This document shows positions 17,881 to 21,260 of a stretch of DNA of 21,260 nucleotides, in pieces; the stretch's first letter is position 1; every line of letters begins with the position of its first letter. This DNA is from Dicyema japonicum (Eukaryota; Dicyemida; Rhombozoa; Dicyemidae): assembly GCA_011109175.1 (NCBI GenBank), contig RDEW01000180.1, positions 1 through 21,260 on the forward strand, written 5' to 3'. The notes under the pieces are model-generated. The model saw only the letters and a program-made list of their open reading frames with translations. It did not search any database and was not told where the DNA came from. The position numbers were made by a program, and so were the translations under genes.

Positions 17881-18440
17881 GCTCTCTACGAGACCCTAAT
17901 TGAAGAGATCAGAGACCAGCCGGGGAAACTCACCGGTCAGACGCTTCAATGTCTCGGCCTTTCCAGCGATTGAACAGATATTGTTAGCACTCTGAGGGAG
18001 GATGTTAGAAGTAAAATTTTCCTACACATAACGTCCAGTCTAGGGACTTCCCAGCAAACGGAAATATGGTCATTTCATCGGACGTTTTCCATCTCCACCA
18101 TTTATCTAGAATGACAGACTACCTTAGTCTCAAGCTTGAAACTTCCACTTACATTATATTTTTTCTATTCAATCCCTTTAAATATTTTTTTGATATTATT
18201 GGTAAGAATATGAGATTTGGGAAGATATGTCACGTGGTTTTATCGTTGGTTTGTTTCTTTAATTAACCAGGGGTTAAAGTTATTTAAACAATTGGTTAAT
18301 TGGTTGGAGGATTGAGGTGGCCTACATCTATCGCACGAGATATCAACTTCCCTTCATGACGGATGAAACCCCATGTTTTCATTCTCGTGAGCATGGACGA
18401 GGCAATCGACTCAGGAGAAATCGGAAACCTTAAGTTCTAA
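17881..18440 (+). other. Chain of unrecognised coding-like segments downstream
   Basis: From 17881 the plus strand reads LYETLIEEIRDQPGKLTGQT, a TGA at 17971, then DIVSTLREDVRSKIF. An overlapping phase from 18039 reads SRDFPANGNMVISSDVF, HLHHLSRMTDYLSLKLE, and a third from 18278 reads WRIEVAYIYRTRYQLPFMTDE. Switches could be explained by short GT-AG stretches (17951-17977, 27 bases; 18004-18038, 35 bases; and one ending AACCAG at 18270) or by frameshifts in a dead gene. The pieces look like real protein, and G+C is higher than in the flanks, but I recognise no family. The chain may continue the gene at 17251-17727. Confidence 0.3.
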
Positions 18441-18659
18441 GCAAAGGAAGTGAGCGTTGGATGCTCTTAATAATCCTGTGTGGCCAAAAAATTGGAAGAG
18501 TACGGGGGGTCATTTGTGAGCAGCTACACTATATATGGTGATAATCGATAATCCCTTACCTTATAAATTAGTTTTTTTTATTTAACCCAAACCACGGTAA
18601 AAACAAATTAATTATCACGTGATTCCGATGCATTCTAACAGAGACATAATTTTTGCCCG

Positions 18660-19345
18660 TTGTTCTTCCTTTGTGCCCGCGCATGCACGTTCAAGACAGC
18701 TGCCTTAATTTTCAGGTCATCTTCCAGTTATCTGGAATCTAGTCTCATAAGGGACTCCAGAAGCGTAGATCCGGTTCGGTGATCTTCACAAATCCAACGC
18801 TCCGTTACTCCGTAAACCGTCTTTTGCAGTACCTCAATTTTCCTCATATTTGTCCAACCCCAAGAGGCGCATGCATATGAGAAACATGGCTCGATGTACT
18901 GTTTGTACACGTTCATCAAGACTGGGTGAGTATTACTCTTCCATATTCCCGATAAACTATTTAATACGTCCAGTTTCTTCTCGCATTTCAATAGAATGTT
19001 TTCTACGTGTGGTGTCAAACAGAGATGCATATCATTTGTCACACCCAAAGATCTTTTGACATTTGTTGAAATGGATGTCGACCTTGTTTAACTTCAAGGT
19101 GACTGCCTTCCCTCCAATCTTTTGTCAAAGGTAAATAGTGAAGTAGACGACTTCTCTGCATTCACCACGAGCCGGTGTTCCATTATCCAGGCATTAAGCC
19201 TATCCAGGTTAATTTGTAATCTTTCTGTGGCCTTCTAAATGTCCTGATCTCGCGAAGCCAACAAAATATCGCTCAATCTGATTTCTCATCCTCTCTTGTA
19301 CGCCTTTTGGATCAAACGAGGCTTCCCTGTGGGATGATTTGGGGA
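18660..19345 (-). pseudogene. LINE reverse transcriptase relic, palm to thumb, first copy of the cluster
   Basis: On the minus strand PQGS appears near 19320-19340, a decayed catalytic block DILLASRDQDI near 19235 (the YADD itself reads LSD), and then ATERLQINLDRLNAWIMEHR with VVNAEKSSTSLF. After frameshifts the phase from 19048 gives LGVTNDMHLCLTPHVENIL, KKLDVLNSLSGIW and VYKQYIEPCFSYACASWG, ending at 18728. This is the order of a non-LTR reverse transcriptase from the end of the palm through the thumb and connection (Jockey/CR1-like by its CxxLxxL..G and SYACxxW blocks). Stops and frameshifts abound, and the 5' part is missing. Confidence 0.7.
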
Positions 19346-19503
19346 ATAGAATTGGAGCAGGATGATGTATTTCTTTTTCATAAGACACGTCATGGCTGTG
19401 TAATTTGGAGTTGTAGTTCATGCACAGGGAAGCAAATCCCTTTCCATTTGTCGGATAAGGTATTCAAGTGATGAGTGGATTAATTTTTTAGTTCCCAAAA
19501 ATA

Positions 19504-19860
19504 CTAATAGTAGTGGCTATTAAGGACTGAATGTCGCTGATTTTCTGTTTGTTCGTCCAGGACAGATTGATTCCCATGACACACAGGCATAGCTGACAGA
19601 TGGCTCAATGAATTGTTGTACAATAACTTCAATGCTGGGAAAGGGGTTTTAGTGCCACCAAAAATAGATTTGATTATCCCTAGCTTTCTTGAGCAGCTTC
19701 CGAGGATGCCGTCTACATGAGATGAAAAGGGCATGTGTGTGTTGAAGGTGATCCCAAGATTTTCAGTTTCTTCGTGGAAGGTAATTTTGTCTGGTTGATA
19801 AATATATCCACGGTCATTTGTCCAAGGTAAGTAAGGAGAAAGATAATTTTCAGCAGACAT
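19504..19860 (-). pseudogene. LINE relic, thumb region, second copy of the cluster
   Basis: The minus-strand frame from 19860 has SAENYLSPYLPWT, ITFHEETENLGITFNTHM, SSHVDGILGSCSRKLGIIK and FPALKLLYNNSLSHLSAMPV. Each block corresponds to blocks in the copies at 18728-19048 and 20152-20538, so all three are members of one or closely related LINE families. This copy is cleaner (118 codons open) but truncated on both sides: it starts after the catalytic motif and ends before the C-terminal tail. Its right neighbour is the 3' end of the next copy. Confidence 0.7.
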
Positions 19861-19953
19861 ATCAAGTCGGTTACGAATGTCGTTCCCAAATTATGGAAAA
19901 ATAATTTTATTTTTTAATAAACAAAAAACAACCTTCATATCCAAAAAACAAAT

Positions 19954-20765
19954 TCAGGTGATCCCAGCCTCCCTTAGCAGTCTTCGTATCTTTTCTCGTG
20001 TTCCGACTGAGTTTCCTGCGCATTTTCGAAATGGACGGGGTCCGCATACCGAGTCCTTCCGTAGGGGCACTGTTCCACTCGCCTCTATCATATTTTCTAG
20101 GTTTCTAGGCAAGATTTCCACTCGAATATTTCTTTAGTAGGTTTGCTGGCTTCACTTGAATGTTGGATGTTTGTCCAAAAATTCTTTGAAGAAAGGGTTA
20201 GATCCCCAGATATTACATGCGTATCCTATTGTAGCCTCGATGAACTGTTTGTATATGACATCCAGACCACTCAGATCTTTTATGTATCTTTGGTCTCCCA
20301 AGAACGCTTTCAGGAAGTTGATTTTTCTCGTACAAATCAATAACATATTTTCGACATGTTTTTTAAAGGTTAAGGTGTCCAAAGGTGACTCCCATGATTT
20401 TCTGGTTATTTTTAGGGTAGGTGCTCCGTCTTCGGAAATGTCGAATCTTCTCATCCAATTGACGTCAATTGATACTTTCCCTAGTCTTTCTGTTTGTCGT
20501 GAATAGGTTGACACCGACTTCTCTGGGCTAGCAGTCAATTGATTTTCCCAAAGCCATAATTCATATTGTCCTGTATTTTTCTCGTTGCTTCCACAATACT
20601 CACATCCCTCGAGGCAATGACTATATCATCAGCATACGTTAATAGTAAGTCATCGTCCCCCTGAGGGAGTGGCAAGTCATCCATCATAACGTGAACAATA
20701 GGGGAGATAATGGGGAAAAATAATTCACCATATCGGTACGCAAACCGAACAAGCTCACTTGTTAT
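19954..20765 (-). pseudogene. LINE reverse transcriptase relic with YADD motif and complete 3' end
   Basis: On the minus strand the catalytic block LLLTYADDIVIASRDVS lies at about 20604-20650 (YADD 20625-20636), preceded by MMDDLPLPQGDDD and ISPI. A frameshift near 20540 leads to PEKSVSTYSRQTERL, TLTFKKHVENMLLICTRKI and YKQFIEATIGYACNIWG. After a TGA (20152) and a TAA the same phase continues through RNLENMIEASGTVPL and EKIRRLLREAGIT to the natural stop TGA at 19954-19956. The 3' end is therefore complete while the 5' end is truncated, as usual for LINE insertions. The DNA around the stop is shared with the copy ending at 9862. Four or more lesions make it inactive. Confidence 0.8.
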
Positions 20766-20884
20766 TTGCTAGGGTTTTCAATAAGTCAAAGTCGTCGGCG
20801 GATTCGAGTAGTTTTTAACTCTTTTCAGCTCCTTTTGAAGGACAAAAGACACTGTTACTCTAGGCCTTTCACGGAAACGACTCT

Positions 20885-21183
20885 ATTGACAAAATAGTAA
20901 TCTTCCATAGCTCTGTTCGGTGGGATGCCAATCCATCCTCAGAATGTGGCCAAATAGTCTTCAGCGAAATTCAATTACCTCCAGGCTTGTTGGCTTAGAT
21001 CCGCATTTTTTTATATTCATTTACATGAGATTCTGGTCCACCATTCCTGTTATTTTTCTTGCAGGCTCCTGTCTCACTTCCTCATTTAAAGTAGCCCAGG
21101 TCCCAGTGTTGTATAGCAGAATAGGTTTTATAAGCGAATTGTATAGCTGTATCCATATTTTGATGCTGATCATTTTCGTTTAA
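20885..21183 (-). pseudogene. LINE C-terminal relic of a different lineage
   Basis: The minus strand from about 21150 reads WIQLYNSLIKPILLYNTGTW, then an acidic/basic stretch, a TAA, KKCGSKPTSLEVIEFR, a TGA and RLFGHILRMDWHPTEQ (about 20925-20958). LYNS.I.P.LLYN..TW followed by LFGHILRM is typical of the segment after the reverse transcriptase thumb in one animal LINE group, distinct from the YADD copy next to it. The TGA falls where the group usually has Trp (RRWRLFGH). The stretch between the two blocks is shorter than I would expect, suggesting an internal deletion. The small C-terminal piece at 15806-15915 fits the same lineage. Confidence 0.65.
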
Positions 21184-21260
21184 TCCATAGATTATTTATG
21201 CATAACCGCATTTACTAGGGTTTTTCTTCGTATAATATCTTCACTTTTTCATAGAAGGGG
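21184..21260. other. Window end, nothing recognised
   Basis: Short AT-rich end of the window. The LINE relic may continue to the right, but no motif is visible in these bases. Confidence 0.4.

Noticed and set aside
18850-20506. Plus-strand frames of 66-116 codons over the LINE cluster.
   Set aside because: They overlap minus-strand reverse transcriptase coding sequence with clear motifs and are antisense shadows.
3286-21183. TGA appears at positions where Trp is expected (TR-TGA-GSW near 8750, FR-TGA-RLFGH near 20965) and at other in-frame places, hinting at a recoded TGA.
   Set aside because: TAA and TAG also interrupt conserved frames (12180, 11561, 12001, 20140 region), and TGG is used for Trp in the same elements. 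Ordinary G-to-A and C-to-T decay explains it.
1-21260. CRISPR arrays, bacterial operons, ribosome binding sites, tRNA or rRNA genes.
   Set aside because: No regularly spaced repeats with unique spacers, no tRNA A/B box pair with a cloverleaf, and no rRNA similarity were seen. The 21-base array has no spacers.

Overview
The window looks like AT-rich, non-coding nuclear DNA of a small animal genome, cut from a draft assembly (one ambiguous base at 10249). The evidence is animal-type transposon families on both strands, no bacterial-style operons, frames that break every few tens of codons, and splice-like signals. I cannot name the species. The mixture (two hAT superfamily types, Tc1/IS630 type, Gypsy-type integrase, at least three LINE lineages) would fit a cnidarian or myxozoan, a copepod or another invertebrate. 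No gene here can be called intact with confidence.

Layout. 1-1640: a degenerate repeat unit of about 340 bases present twice, with three small Ser/Thr-rich exon-like units on the minus strand. 1676-2980: AT-rich, nothing recognised. 2981-3531: the 3' half of a Tc1/IS630 transposase relic and a 21-base tandem array. 3827-3874: an isolated GC-rich repeat inside an inverted repeat. 4120-4474: an LTR-retrotransposon integrase relic. 5439-7876: a probable hAT relic interrupted by the C-terminal end of a LINE with a restriction-like endonuclease (5707-6170). 8380-9177: a second relic of the same hAT type on the other strand. 9803-10080: 3' end of a LINE. 11200-13395: a clear, almost full-length hAT element with terminal inverted repeats and a perfect 8-base target duplication. 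It sits inside an older broken minus-strand frame (10727-13602). 14519-15127: a second integrase-like relic. 15345-15530: a coiled-coil coding fragment. 15806-16868: LINE relics. 17251-18440: a chain of unrecognised plus-strand coding-like segments, the best candidate for a host gene or pseudogene. 18660-21183: a pile of same-strand, 5'-truncated LINE fragments, one with the YADD catalytic motif.

The elements do not work together as a system. The window is a layered record of insertions: old hAT, Gypsy and LINE copies decayed by stops and frameshifts, with younger copies inside or beside them. The most useful items are the dated hAT insertion at 11200-13395, the Ser/Thr micro-exon units at the left end, and the coding-like chain at 17.2-18.4 kb.
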